From: Oscillospiraceae bacterium
Lineage (GTDB): Bacteria > Bacillota > Clostridia > Oscillospirales > Ruminococcaceae
Assembly (NCBI GenBank): GCA_031253495.1
Contig: JAIRWC010000014.1
Coordinates: 1 to 43,132 of the forward strand
Length of the DNA: 43,132 nt
Direction of reading: 5' to 3'
Shown piece after piece: positions 7,550 to 14,230 of this stretch. The translations under genes and the position numbers were made by a program. The notes below the pieces were generated by a model. It made no database searches. It saw only the letters and a program-made list of their open reading frames with translations, and was not told where the DNA came from. How positions within the stretch are numbered: the stretch's first letter is position 1; each line of letters starts with the position of its first letter.

Positions 7550-9217
7550 TCAACCCCCGAAAACCTCATACCCGTTCTTCCCGTGCGCGGACGCGTATTT
7601 CAAGACTTTCGCGGCGGAAGCGTAGACCTCGTCGAACCCCTCCCCGCCGGAACCCGAAAAGGCTATCCCTATCGAAAGGGTGATGTTGACGGCGATTTCG
7701 TCAACTTGCACGGGTCTGTCGAATTTTTTGAGGATTCTCCGCGCTATTTCCTCGCAGGTCGTGTTGTTCTCCGAAACGCCGTCAGCCGTCAGCTTTACGA
7801 GCATGGTGAACTCGTCCCCGTCCGTTCTCCCCACCGAACACGACGGCGCCTGGTTTTCCCAAAACGTGAAAACCGCCTCGCGCAAAACCTTGTCGCCCGT
7901 CGCCTTTCCGTGAAGGTCGTTAATCAGCTTAAAGCCGTTTATATCGGCGACAATCAAGGCCGCGCGCGCGCCGTCCGCGATGGTTTTGGCGTATTCCTCC
8001 TTCAGCCTTTTCTTGAGATAAGCGCCCGTCAGCCTGTCAAACCCGTCTTGGTTCGACAGGCTGGTTTCATGGCGTTTTAACTCGTTCACGTCGGATATCC
8101 GCCCGATAACCTTGGTAACCGTTCCGTAAGCGGACGCGCCTTTGTCGTCAATCCCGACGGCGTAAACGGTTTGGTTCACCCATATATACTCGCCGTTGGC
8201 GTTTTTCACCCTGTATTCATAGCTTATGCTCCTGTTCGGGAACAAGGCGAGATGGTCGTAATTGAAAAACCTGTCGAGGAAGCCCTCGCGGAAATCCGGG
8301 TCAATCAGCTCCCAGAACTCTTTCCTCAAAACGGAAAAATACGGGCTGTGCGCTTTCAGCCCCAGCATTTTTTCCCACCTTTCGGGAGCGGGGACCGTTA
8401 CCCTGTCGGTAAGCACCTCAACCTCGTAAATCAACCCCATGGCCGATTTAAGCGCGAAGTTGTACATGGCGCGAAATTCGTCGGCGGCGTTTTCAAGGCG
8501 CGTATGGCGGCTTTCGTCCATAATCATCCCGGCGAGCCACATATCGCCCTTTTCGTCAACCACCGACTTTCCCGTTATCAAAACCCGCGCCCATTCCGAA
8601 GCGCCGACCTTCAGCCCGCTTTTCACGCTGATTTCCCGCCCGTCAACCTCTTCCGCGCGGGAAAAGGCGTTTTTCACCTGAGAAAGGGTTTCGGGCCGGA
8701 GATAATCGAACAGCGACGACTTATCCGGCATATCGAAACCGGGATAAGCCCTCTTCCAGTTTTGGGGGATGGAGAACTTGAACTGGGAAGCGTTTTTCGC
8801 CTTGCGCCAGCCTATATTCAACGAACGCGACTTTTGCCCTTGCAATATGACCAACTCGCGCTTCGCCTCCTCGTCCTCGCCCCTTTTCTCGCGGTAAAAC
8901 TCGAAGCTGTTCACAATCATCGAGAACGCGCGCCCGACCGAACCTTTCTCGAGCGCGGAATATTCTTTCAGGGAGAGAACGTCTTTGAGGCTTTTTAAAA
9001 CCCGTTCCGTCTTTCCGGCGAAGAACTTCGCCAAGACGAACGAAACCGCCGTACCCGCCGCGATGAGGATGCAACTCGTAAAAACGGCGGTGAAATAACC
9101 CCCGCCCGTGTTCCCGGTAACTTCATAACGGGCGATGACGACCGCCAAAAGGATAAATACCGGCAGGCAGCTTATCGCGAGCAAAAAAACAAAAAACTTG
9201 AAGTTCAGCTTCTTCAT
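7550..9217 (-). CDS. Membrane PAS-GGDEF protein (putative diguanylate cyclase)
   Basis: The 555-residue product has two N-terminal membrane helices (about 8-29 and 42-65) and a helical linker, then two PAS-like sensor regions (about 140-235 and 250-385) and a GGDEF domain (about 390-555). The substrate-binding segment is ADINGFKLINDLHGK (424-438). The signature reads DGDEF (466-470) where GGDEF is expected, and the usual His of GHxxGD is Lys438. Activity is therefore likely but not assured. No RxxD inhibitory site is obvious. The ATG at 9217 follows GGGGGCGG. It is the natural counterpart of the HD-GYP protein at 2713. Confidence 0.88.
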   Translation of the reverse strand: MKKLNFKFFVFLLAISCLPVFILLAVVIARYEVTGNTGGGYFTAVFTSCILIAAGTAVSFVLAKFFAGKTERVLKSLKDVLSLKEYSALEKGSVGRAFSMIVNSFEFYREKRGEDEEAKRELVILQGQKSRSLNIGWRKAKNASQFKFSIPQNWKRAYPGFDMPDKSSLFDYLRPETLSQVKNAFSRAEEVDGREISVKSGLKVGASEWARVLITGKSVVDEKGDMWLAGMIMDESRHTRLENAADEFRAMYNFALKSAMGLIYEVEVLTDRVTVPAPERWEKMLGLKAHSPYFSVLRKEFWELIDPDFREGFLDRFFNYDHLALFPNRSISYEYRVKNANGEYIWVNQTVYAVGIDDKGASAYGTVTKVIGRISDVNELKRHETSLSNQDGFDRLTGAYLKKRLKEEYAKTIADGARAALIVADINGFKLINDLHGKATGDKVLREAVFTFWENQAPSCSVGRTDGDEFTMLVKLTADGVSENNTTCEEIARRILKKFDRPVQVDEIAVNITLSIGIAFSGSGGEGFDEVYASAAKVLKYASAHGKNGYEVFGG

Positions 9218-9253
9218 CCCAAAAACCGCCCCCTCTCTCGCCGCTCCTTAACA

Positions 9254-9282
9254 ATTATATAATTTTCAGGTTTTTTTGTCAA
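9254..9282 (-). promoter_or_regulatory. Promoter of the PAS-GGDEF gene
   Basis: TTGACA (9277-9282) and TATAAT (9254-9259) on the minus strand are 17 bp apart, a perfect consensus. Confidence 0.85.
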
Positions 9283-9313
9283 TCTTGCCGATTAAAAACG
9301 TTAAAATATAGCA

Positions 9314-9361
9314 ATGCATTGTAAAATAAGACGAAGTATTTAGTCAAATATTACATTGCAT
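9314..9361. promoter_or_regulatory. AT-rich interrupted inverted repeat between divergent promoters
   Basis: ATGCATTGTA (9314-9323) and TACATTGCAT (9352-9361) are inverted copies with one mismatch, 28 bp apart. They lie between the promoters of the GGDEF gene and trpB. They could bind a dimeric or looping regulator. Nothing else is visible in the 330-base spacer apart from the listed promoters and hairpins. Confidence 0.35.
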
Positions 9362-9404
9362 AATTTCATTTCAGTTACATTTTGACAAAAATTTTCTTTT
9401 AACC

Positions 9405-9434
9405 TTGACAAAGCGGCGTATAATCTGTTAATAT
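9405..9434 (+). promoter_or_regulatory. trpB promoter
   Basis: TTGACA (9405-9410) is followed after 17-18 bp by TTAATA/TAATAT (9428-9434). A perfect TATAAT also occurs at 9419-9424 but lacks a good -35 at the right distance. The transcript would start near 9440, just before the first leader hairpin. Confidence 0.65.
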
Positions 9435-9438
9435 TATA

Positions 9439-9514
9439 GCAATTCCACATGAAACGCGGAATTGCCATACGGCGTGTAATGCCGTTTCTCGTTTGATCGC
9501 GTTAAACGAGAAAC
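9439..9514 (+). promoter_or_regulatory. Hairpin-rich leader of trpB
   Basis: Three consecutive hairpins lie in the 5' UTR. GCAATTCC/GGAATTGC (9439-9446 with 9458-9465) has 8 bp. ACGGC/GCCGT (9469-9473 with 9481-9485) has 5 bp. GTTTCTCGTTT/AAACGAGAAAC (9484-9494 with 9504-9514) has 11 bp. Hairpins 2 and 3 share bases 9484-9485, so they compete. No T-tract follows hairpin 3, so it is not a plain terminator. No Trp-codon leader peptide or T-box is evident. Confidence 0.55.
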
Positions 9515-9547
9515 AGTAAAAGGCGTAAACGAAAGGCGGAAACGACG

Positions 9548-10918
9548 ATGAAAAAAATCCCCCGTAAAATATTCCTGCCCGAGGAACAAATCCCCTCCCA
9601 ATGGTACAATCTGCGCGCCGACATGAAAAACAAACCCGCGCCGATGTTGAATCCCGCGACCTTAAAACCCGTGGAAATCGGCGATATAACCCCCGTTTTC
9701 TGCGAGGAGCTGGCGAAGCAGGAGCTTGACGGCGAAACGCGCCTGTTTGACGTTCCGGGCGAAATTATGGATATGTACGGGATTTACCGCCCGTCCCCGC
9801 TGATAAGGGCGTATAACCTGGAAAAGCGCCTCGGCACCCCCGCTAAAATCTATTTCAAATACGAGGGAAACAACACCTCCGGAAGCCATAAGCTCAATTC
9901 CGCCGTCGCGCAGGCATACTACGCGAAAAAGCAGGGGCTGTCCGGGCTGACCACCGAAACGGGCGCGGGTCAGTGGGGAACCGCCCTTTCGGAAGCCTGC
10001 GCCTATTTCGGTCTGGAATTGGACGTGTACATGGTAAAGGTTTCATATGAGCAAAAGCCGTACCGCAAGGCCGTTATGCGGACTTTCGGCGCGAACGTAA
10101 TCGCTTCCCCGTCCGACACCACCCAAATAGGGAGGAAGATTCTTGCCGGCGACCCGGACGACCGGGGCAGTTTGGGCTGCGCCATTTCCGAGGCCGTCGA
10201 AAGGGCGGTAACAAGCCCCGGCGGTTCCCGCCGCTACGTCCTCGGCTCGGTGCTTAACCAAGTGCTGTTACACCAGTCGATAGTGGGGCTGGAAACCGAG
10301 GCCGCTTTCAAAATCATCGGCGAGTACCCCGACATAATCGTCGGGTGCGCGGGCGGCGGTTCCAATTTGGGCGGTTTAATCGCGCCGTTCATGCGGGATA
10401 AGCTGAACGGCAAAGCGTCCCCGCGCGTGATTGCCGTCGAACCCGCTTCCTGCCCGTCGCTGACCCGCGGGAAATACGCCTATGATTTTTGCGACACGGG
10501 GAAAATCACCCCTCTGTCGAAAATGTACACGCTCGGTTGTGAATTTAAGCCGTCGGCGAACCACGCGGGCGGGTTGCGCTATCACGGAATGGCGCCGATA
10601 CTGTCCCAACTTTACGCGGACGGGTATATGGAAGCCGTCGCGTATGAGCAGACAAGCGTTTTCGAGGCGGCGGTAACGTTCGCCGAATGTGAAACCATTC
10701 TGCCCGCGCCGGAATCGGCTCACGCCGTTCGCGGCGCGGTGGACGAAGCGCTTAAATGCAGGGAGAGCGGCGAGGAAAAAACAATCCTGTTCGGGTTGAC
10801 TGGCACGGGGTATTTCGACATGACGGCGTATTCCTCTTATCTGGACGGGGACATGACCGACCGCGTGCCTTCGGACGAAGATTTGGAAAAGGGTTTTGAG
10901 AAATTACCCGCCGTATAA
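9548..10918 (+). CDS. trpB: Tryptophan synthase beta chain, TrpB2 type
   Basis: This PLP enzyme condenses indole and serine to tryptophan. The 456-residue length, the long N-terminal extension and the block NNTSGSHKLNSA fit the TrpB2 (TrpB-like) subfamily rather than classical TrpB1 of about 400 residues. The PLP lysine is probably Lys115 in GSHKLN, and the phosphate-binding loop is CAGGGSNLGG. There is no trpA or other trp gene nearby, so it stands alone, as TrpB2 genes often do, and may salvage free indole. GGCGG precedes the ATG. It has its own promoter and structured leader. Serine deaminase-like side activity is a known alternative for this subfamily. Confidence 0.9.
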   Translation: MKKIPRKIFLPEEQIPSQWYNLRADMKNKPAPMLNPATLKPVEIGDITPVFCEELAKQELDGETRLFDVPGEIMDMYGIYRPSPLIRAYNLEKRLGTPAKIYFKYEGNNTSGSHKLNSAVAQAYYAKKQGLSGLTTETGAGQWGTALSEACAYFGLELDVYMVKVSYEQKPYRKAVMRTFGANVIASPSDTTQIGRKILAGDPDDRGSLGCAISEAVERAVTSPGGSRRYVLGSVLNQVLLHQSIVGLETEAAFKIIGEYPDIIVGCAGGGSNLGGLIAPFMRDKLNGKASPRVIAVEPASCPSLTRGKYAYDFCDTGKITPLSKMYTLGCEFKPSANHAGGLRYHGMAPILSQLYADGYMEAVAYEQTSVFEAAVTFAECETILPAPESAHAVRGAVDEALKCRESGEEKTILFGLTGTGYFDMTAYSSYLDGDMTDRVPSDEDLEKGFEKLPAV

Positions 10919-10954
10919 CGCGAAACGCGGGAATAACCTTCGGCAAAATGCACT

Positions 10955-11020
10955 AATTCACATACCGCAAACGTCGCTTAATGAGAGGAAACGGCAAGAT
11001 ACGGCGGAATTGTGTGAATT
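10955..11020 (+). other. Long-range inverted repeat downstream of trpB
   Basis: AATTCACA (10955-10962) pairs with TGTGAATT (11013-11020), with an inner CCGC/GCGG, and is followed by TTTAGAG. It could be a loose terminator for trpB. The 50-base loop makes this weak. Confidence 0.25.
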
Positions 11021-11034
11021 TTTAGAGAAAACAC

Positions 11035-11063
11035 TGTACAAACGCCGAAATTTTTGATACAAT
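11035..11063 (+). promoter_or_regulatory. Promoter of the S1 gene
   Basis: TGTACA (11035-11040) and TACAAT (11058-11063) are 17 bp apart. The transcript would start near 11070, giving a leader of about 135 bases. Confidence 0.55.
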
Positions 11064-11083
11064 ATATAATGTTGCTGTCAAAA

Positions 11084-11134
11084 GCCCGTCGTCCCTTATC
11101 GGGGGAATCCCCGCGCAAGGGATGTCGAACGGGC
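11084..11134 (+). promoter_or_regulatory. Nested stem-loop in the S1-gene leader
   Basis: Three nested stems are visible: GCCCGT with ACGGGC (11084-11089, 11129-11134), TCCCTT with AAGGGA (11092-11097, 11117-11122), and GGGG with CCCC (11102-11105, 11109-11112). The internal loops are small, so the element looks like a rod. It lies between the promoter and the start codon and is followed by a G/C-rich stretch before AAGGAGG. It does not match an RNA family I recognise. Confidence 0.5.
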
Positions 11135-11205
11135 GTTACCGCGGGGGCGGGAGCGGACGCGAGGGCGAACGTTCCGGCGGAAATTATAAGGAGGTTCATT
11201 GTATT

Positions 11206-12417
11206 ATGGACGAGGAAATCAAGGTCGCCGCGCCGGAGCAGGAAATCGATTTTATGGCGGAGGTGAACAAGACTTTTCAGAAAATATATACAGGGAAAAG
11301 GGTGAAAGCCTATGTGGTCGCCGTAAACAAGACGGAAGCCGTCGTGGATATAGGCACCAAACATTCCGGGTATATACCCGCCGAGGAAATCGGGGGAACC
11401 CCCGGGACGACCCCCGACATGGTCGTCAAACCCGGCGACGAAATCGAATGTATCATCACGTCTATCAACGACGCGGAGGGTATCGTCAACCTTTCAAAGA
11501 AAAAGGTGGACGCCGCCCAAGGGTTTGAAAGGCTTTCCGCCGCCTATCACGAGAGCTTGGTGCTGGAAGGCGTCGTTTCCGCCGTCGTCAACGGCGGGGT
11601 AATCATCGCTTTCGAAGGGACGCGGGTGTTTATTCCGGCGTCGCAGAGCGGCGTTCCCAAAACGGGGAAACTCGAGGAGTTGTTAAGGAAGTCCGTTAAG
11701 TTTAAGGTGATAGAAATCAACGAACAGCGTTCCCGCGTCGTGGGTTCGATTAAGGCGGCTTCCCGCCAGGAAAACGACGCGATAAGGGCGAAGTTCTGGG
11801 AGGAAATCTCGATAGGCAAGAAATTCAGCGGCGAGGTTAAATCCATTGAAAGCTACGGCGTTTTCGTAGACCTCGGCTGCGTGGACGGGATGGTGCATTT
11901 GTCCGAGCTTACCTGGCAGAGGGTTAAACATCCGAGGGAGCTGGTTTCGATAGGCGACAGGCTCGACGTCTTCGTGAAAAGCTACGACCCCGAAAAAAAG
12001 CGCGTTTCGCTCTGCGCGAAAAACCCCGACGACAACCCTTGGACCAAGTTCACGGACGAATATTCCGTCGGCGACACGGTAAAAGCCAAAGTGGTGAACA
12101 TAACGCCGTTCGGGGCGTTCGCTCAGATTATCCCGGGGATAGACGGGTTGATTCACATTTCGCAGGTTTCGCGCCAAAGGGTTAAGAACGTCGGGCAGGA
12201 GCTTACCGTCGGGCAGGAGGTTGAGGCGAAGATAACGGAGATTGACGTCGATAAGGAACGCGTCAGCATTTCGATTAAGGCGCTGCTGGAAGAAATCGGC
12301 GAGCCCGAACCCGCCGAAACCGCCGGAGAACCCGAAAACCTTGAGCCGGAGCCGGAAACTCGCGATGAAAATAACGAAGACGAAGAAGAAAATAACGGGG
12401 GCGAAGAGGGCGTTTAA
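11206..12417 (+). CDS. Four-S1-domain RNA-binding protein (ribosomal protein S1-like)
   Basis: The 403-residue product has four S1 (OB-fold) domains at about residues 30-98, 116-185, 205-272 and 290-358. Domains 3 and 4 are the best matches (SYGVFVDLGCVDGMVHLSEL and FGAFAQIIPGIDGLIHISQ). A strongly acidic tail follows (361-403). It probably helps mRNA binding at the 30S subunit, as for Firmicute S1 homologues, though these are not always essential. I chose the ATG at 11206 because AAGGAGG lies 11 bases upstream; the longer frame from 11122 would start inside the structured leader. The tail DNA is also the start of the next gene, in another frame. Confidence 0.9.
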   Translation: MDEEIKVAAPEQEIDFMAEVNKTFQKIYTGKRVKAYVVAVNKTEAVVDIGTKHSGYIPAEEIGGTPGTTPDMVVKPGDEIECIITSINDAEGIVNLSKKKVDAAQGFERLSAAYHESLVLEGVVSAVVNGGVIIAFEGTRVFIPASQSGVPKTGKLEELLRKSVKFKVIEINEQRSRVVGSIKAASRQENDAIRAKFWEEISIGKKFSGEVKSIESYGVFVDLGCVDGMVHLSELTWQRVKHPRELVSIGDRLDVFVKSYDPEKKRVSLCAKNPDDNPWTKFTDEYSVGDTVKAKVVNITPFGAFAQIIPGIDGLIHISQVSRQRVKNVGQELTVGQEVEAKITEIDVDKERVSISIKALLEEIGEPEPAETAGEPENLEPEPETRDENNEDEEENNGGEEGV

Positions 12418-13216
12418 CGTTACCGCGCTTACGGCGGCGGTTTTATTCGCCGCGTTCGCTTGCCGCGGCGACGTCCAAACGACGCGTTACGTCGTTAAAA
12501 CGGACAAAATCAACGGCGGCGGCGCGCGCTTGGTTCTCGTAACCGATTTGCACAGCGAAAAGCAAAAGAACCTTATCAAAATAATAGAAGGGCAAAAACC
12601 GGACTTGATTTTGCTCGGCGGCGACATATTTGACAGCAGGGCCGCTTTTGACGGCGCGAGGGAATTTTTAACGGGAATATCCGAAATCGCGCCGTTTTAT
12701 TATGTTACGGGAAACCATGAGTATTGGGGCGGGAAAATCGAGCTTATCCGCGAGGAGATTATTTCACGCGGGGGGAACGTCCTGTCCGACGAATACGTCG
12801 AAATAGAGATAAACGGCAACAAAATCATCCTCGCCGGGGCGGAAGACCCGTCAAGGGGCGGTTACGCGGACTATGACCGCGCCGAGGTTACGAAAAAGGC
12901 TTTCGGGGATTTGCGCGGGCGCGGGGAGTACAAAATCTTGTTGTCGCACCGCCCGGAAAACGCCGACGATTATTCGGAATACCGCTTTGACTTGATTTTA
13001 TCCGGGCACGCCCACGGCGGGCAAGTCAGGATACCTTTCCTGATAAAAAACGGGCTGTACGCGCCCAATCAAGGCGTGTTCCCCAAATACACGGGCGGGC
13101 TTTACGAACGCGGGGAAACCGTTCAAATCGTCTGCAGGGGAGCGGCGAAACGGCATCCGTTTCTTCCGAGGGTGTTCAACCGCCCCGAAACGGTTACGGT
13201 GATTATCGAAAAATAA
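12365..13216 (+). CDS. Membrane-anchored calcineurin-like metallophosphoesterase
   Basis: The 283-residue protein has a basic N-terminus, one hydrophobic segment (about 18-33) that ends in Cys33, and a metallophosphoesterase domain. The metal motifs are DLH (61-63), GGD (85-87), GNHE (116-119), SHRPE (194-198) and GHAHGGQ (214-220), all intact. The order resembles YkuE-type enzymes acting at the outer membrane face. The substrate is unknown. The start at 12365 is the only ATG that gives a sensible anchor, and it overlaps the S1 gene by 53 bases in a different frame. Upstream extension would simply re-read S1 codons. Translation is probably coupled to S1. Confidence 0.85.
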   Translation: MKITKTKKKITGAKRAFNVTALTAAVLFAAFACRGDVQTTRYVVKTDKINGGGARLVLVTDLHSEKQKNLIKIIEGQKPDLILLGGDIFDSRAAFDGAREFLTGISEIAPFYYVTGNHEYWGGKIELIREEIISRGGNVLSDEYVEIEINGNKIILAGAEDPSRGGYADYDRAEVTKKAFGDLRGRGEYKILLSHRPENADDYSEYRFDLILSGHAHGGQVRIPFLIKNGLYAPNQGVFPKYTGGLYERGETVQIVCRGAAKRHPFLPRVFNRPETVTVIIEK

Positions 13217-13220
13217 AAAG

Positions 13221-13400
13221 GGCGGTTCGTCCTTCGGGGGCGGTTCGTCCTTCGGGGGCGGTTCGTCCTTCGGGGGCGGTTCGTCCTTCGGGGGCGGTTC
13301 GTCCTTCGGGGGTGGTTCGTCCTTCGGGGGCGGTTCGTCCTTCGGGGGCGGTTCGTCTTTCGGGGGCGGTTCGTCTTTCGGGGGTGGTTCGTCCTTCGGG
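13221..13400. repeat. 18-bp minisatellite, 10 copies
   Basis: The unit GGCGGTTCGTCCTTCGGG is repeated ten times head to tail. Copies at 13311 and 13383 have C to T at position 3, and copies at 13347 and 13365 have C to T at position 12. The array begins 4 bases after the phosphoesterase stop codon and ends just before the terminator of the convergent gene. Both strands are open in several frames (for example GGSSFG or PPKDEP), but there is no start or ribosome site, so it is treated as non-coding. Confidence 0.95.
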
Positions 13401-13416
13401 GGATTGAAAGATTCGA

Positions 13417-13445
13417 CAAAAAAAAAGAACGACCGGCCGGCGGTC
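13417..13445 (-). terminator. Rho-independent terminator of the VWA-like gene
   Basis: On the minus strand GACCG/CGGTC forms a 5-bp stem around CCGGC and is followed by GTTC and nine T residues. The stem overlaps the stop codon of the gene. Confidence 0.8.
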
Positions 13446-14046
13446 AAGTTCCTTTCAAAGAAATCCCGTGGTTTTGTATAATTTTATCGCATATTTCGTT
13501 AATCACCTGTGGGAAAAACCCCTCCGTATCCGTCGGCGCGAAAACGGCGTCCCCGTCGGGAAACCCTAATTTTTCCGCAATCGACGGCGTGTCCGTAACG
13601 ATATAAAACCTCCATCCGTAAACCGCCGTCTGGTGTTCGATAACCTCGCGCAGTTCCTTATACGTGTGCTTTTTGCTGGCGTTGTCCTTTCCGAACACGA
13701 CTATGACGAAAACAATCTCCCCCGGGATTTCCTCCGGCGGCGTGTCGCGGTAACGCGCACCCAACTCCTCCGCCAGCTTGACGGCGGAATCAATCATGGC
13801 GACCTTATAGCTGTTCTCAACGGAAAACAGCTTTTCCGGGGCAAGCTCCCCCGCGGGGGTGTTTTCGCAGACCTTTTTATATTTCGCCCCGCCGGAGCCG
13901 AAAGCGCAGATGGTGAACCTGATTTCTTTCGACGCGTTTTTAAAAAAATCCAACTTGCCCCCCGCGAACTTCGCCGTTTCGGTAAAATCCGCGACGGGGA
14001 TGTTGTCGCTGTAAAGGGCGACGATTTCAACCAAATTCTCTTTCAT
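13444..14046 (-). CDS. VWA-like protein lacking the MIDAS metal site
   Basis: The 200-residue soluble protein follows the layout of short bacterial von Willebrand factor A proteins: an EIV-type first strand, a central variable part, then a strand ending in KDNASKKHTYKELREVIEHQ and a YGWRFYIV strand. In active members the first strand ends in DxSxS, a Thr follows in GSTAL, and an Asp lies in TTDGxENSS. Here the equivalent stretches read YSDNIPV, KVAMID and VVFGKDNAS, so the metal ligands appear lost. A non-metal protein-binding role is inferred. GAGGTG precedes the ATG. It is monocistronic, with its own promoter and terminator. Confidence 0.6.
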   Translation of the reverse strand: MKENLVEIVALYSDNIPVADFTETAKFAGGKLDFFKNASKEIRFTICAFGSGGAKYKKVCENTPAGELAPEKLFSVENSYKVAMIDSAVKLAEELGARYRDTPPEEIPGEIVFVIVVFGKDNASKKHTYKELREVIEHQTAVYGWRFYIVTDTPSIAEKLGFPDGDAVFAPTDTEGFFPQVINEICDKIIQNHGISLKGT

Positions 14047-14095
14047 TTCGACACCTCGTCCGTATCCTGTAACCCGCCGTCTAACCTACAGGGAT

Positions 14096-14124
14096 ATTAT
14101 ACCAACAATCGAAGCAAAAAGCAA
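14096..14124 (-). promoter_or_regulatory. Promoter of the VWA-like gene
   Basis: TTGCTT (14119-14124) and TATAAT (14096-14101) on the minus strand are 17 bp apart, about 50 bases before the ATG. Confidence 0.65.
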
Positions 14125-14167
14125 TATTTTTTTGTTAAATTTTTAAAATATCACCGGGGCGACGTTT

Positions 14168-14209
14168 CGCGGCGGGCTTCAATGTGCTTGAAGCCCGCCG
14201 CGCTTTTTT
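14168..14209 (+). terminator. Strong plus-oriented terminator with no plus-strand gene
   Basis: A perfect 15-bp stem (CGCGGCGGGCTTCAA with TTGAAGCCCGCCGCG, loop TGTGC) is followed by CTTTTTT on the plus strand. Read on the minus strand no T-tract follows. The genes on both sides are on the minus strand. Confidence 0.75.
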
Positions 14210-14230
14210 ATTCGCGACCCGCGCCGGTAA

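Noticed and set aside
8171-8998. 275-codon open frame opposite the GGDEF gene
   Set aside because: It is the reverse-strand shadow of a clearly coding gene and has no family resemblance.
11084-11200. SRP RNA or 6S RNA in the S1 leader
   Set aside because: The conserved SRP GGAAG/GCAGCC loop and a 6S-type central bubble are absent, and an mRNA leader explains its place.
13221-13400. Possible CRISPR array
   Set aside because: Units are directly adjacent with no spacers, 18 bp long, and no cas genes are near.
12998-13447. 149-codon open frame with PPKDEP repeats on the minus strand
   Set aside because: It is produced by the 18-bp minisatellite and runs through the terminator and into the phosphoesterase gene; no ribosome site or plausible start.
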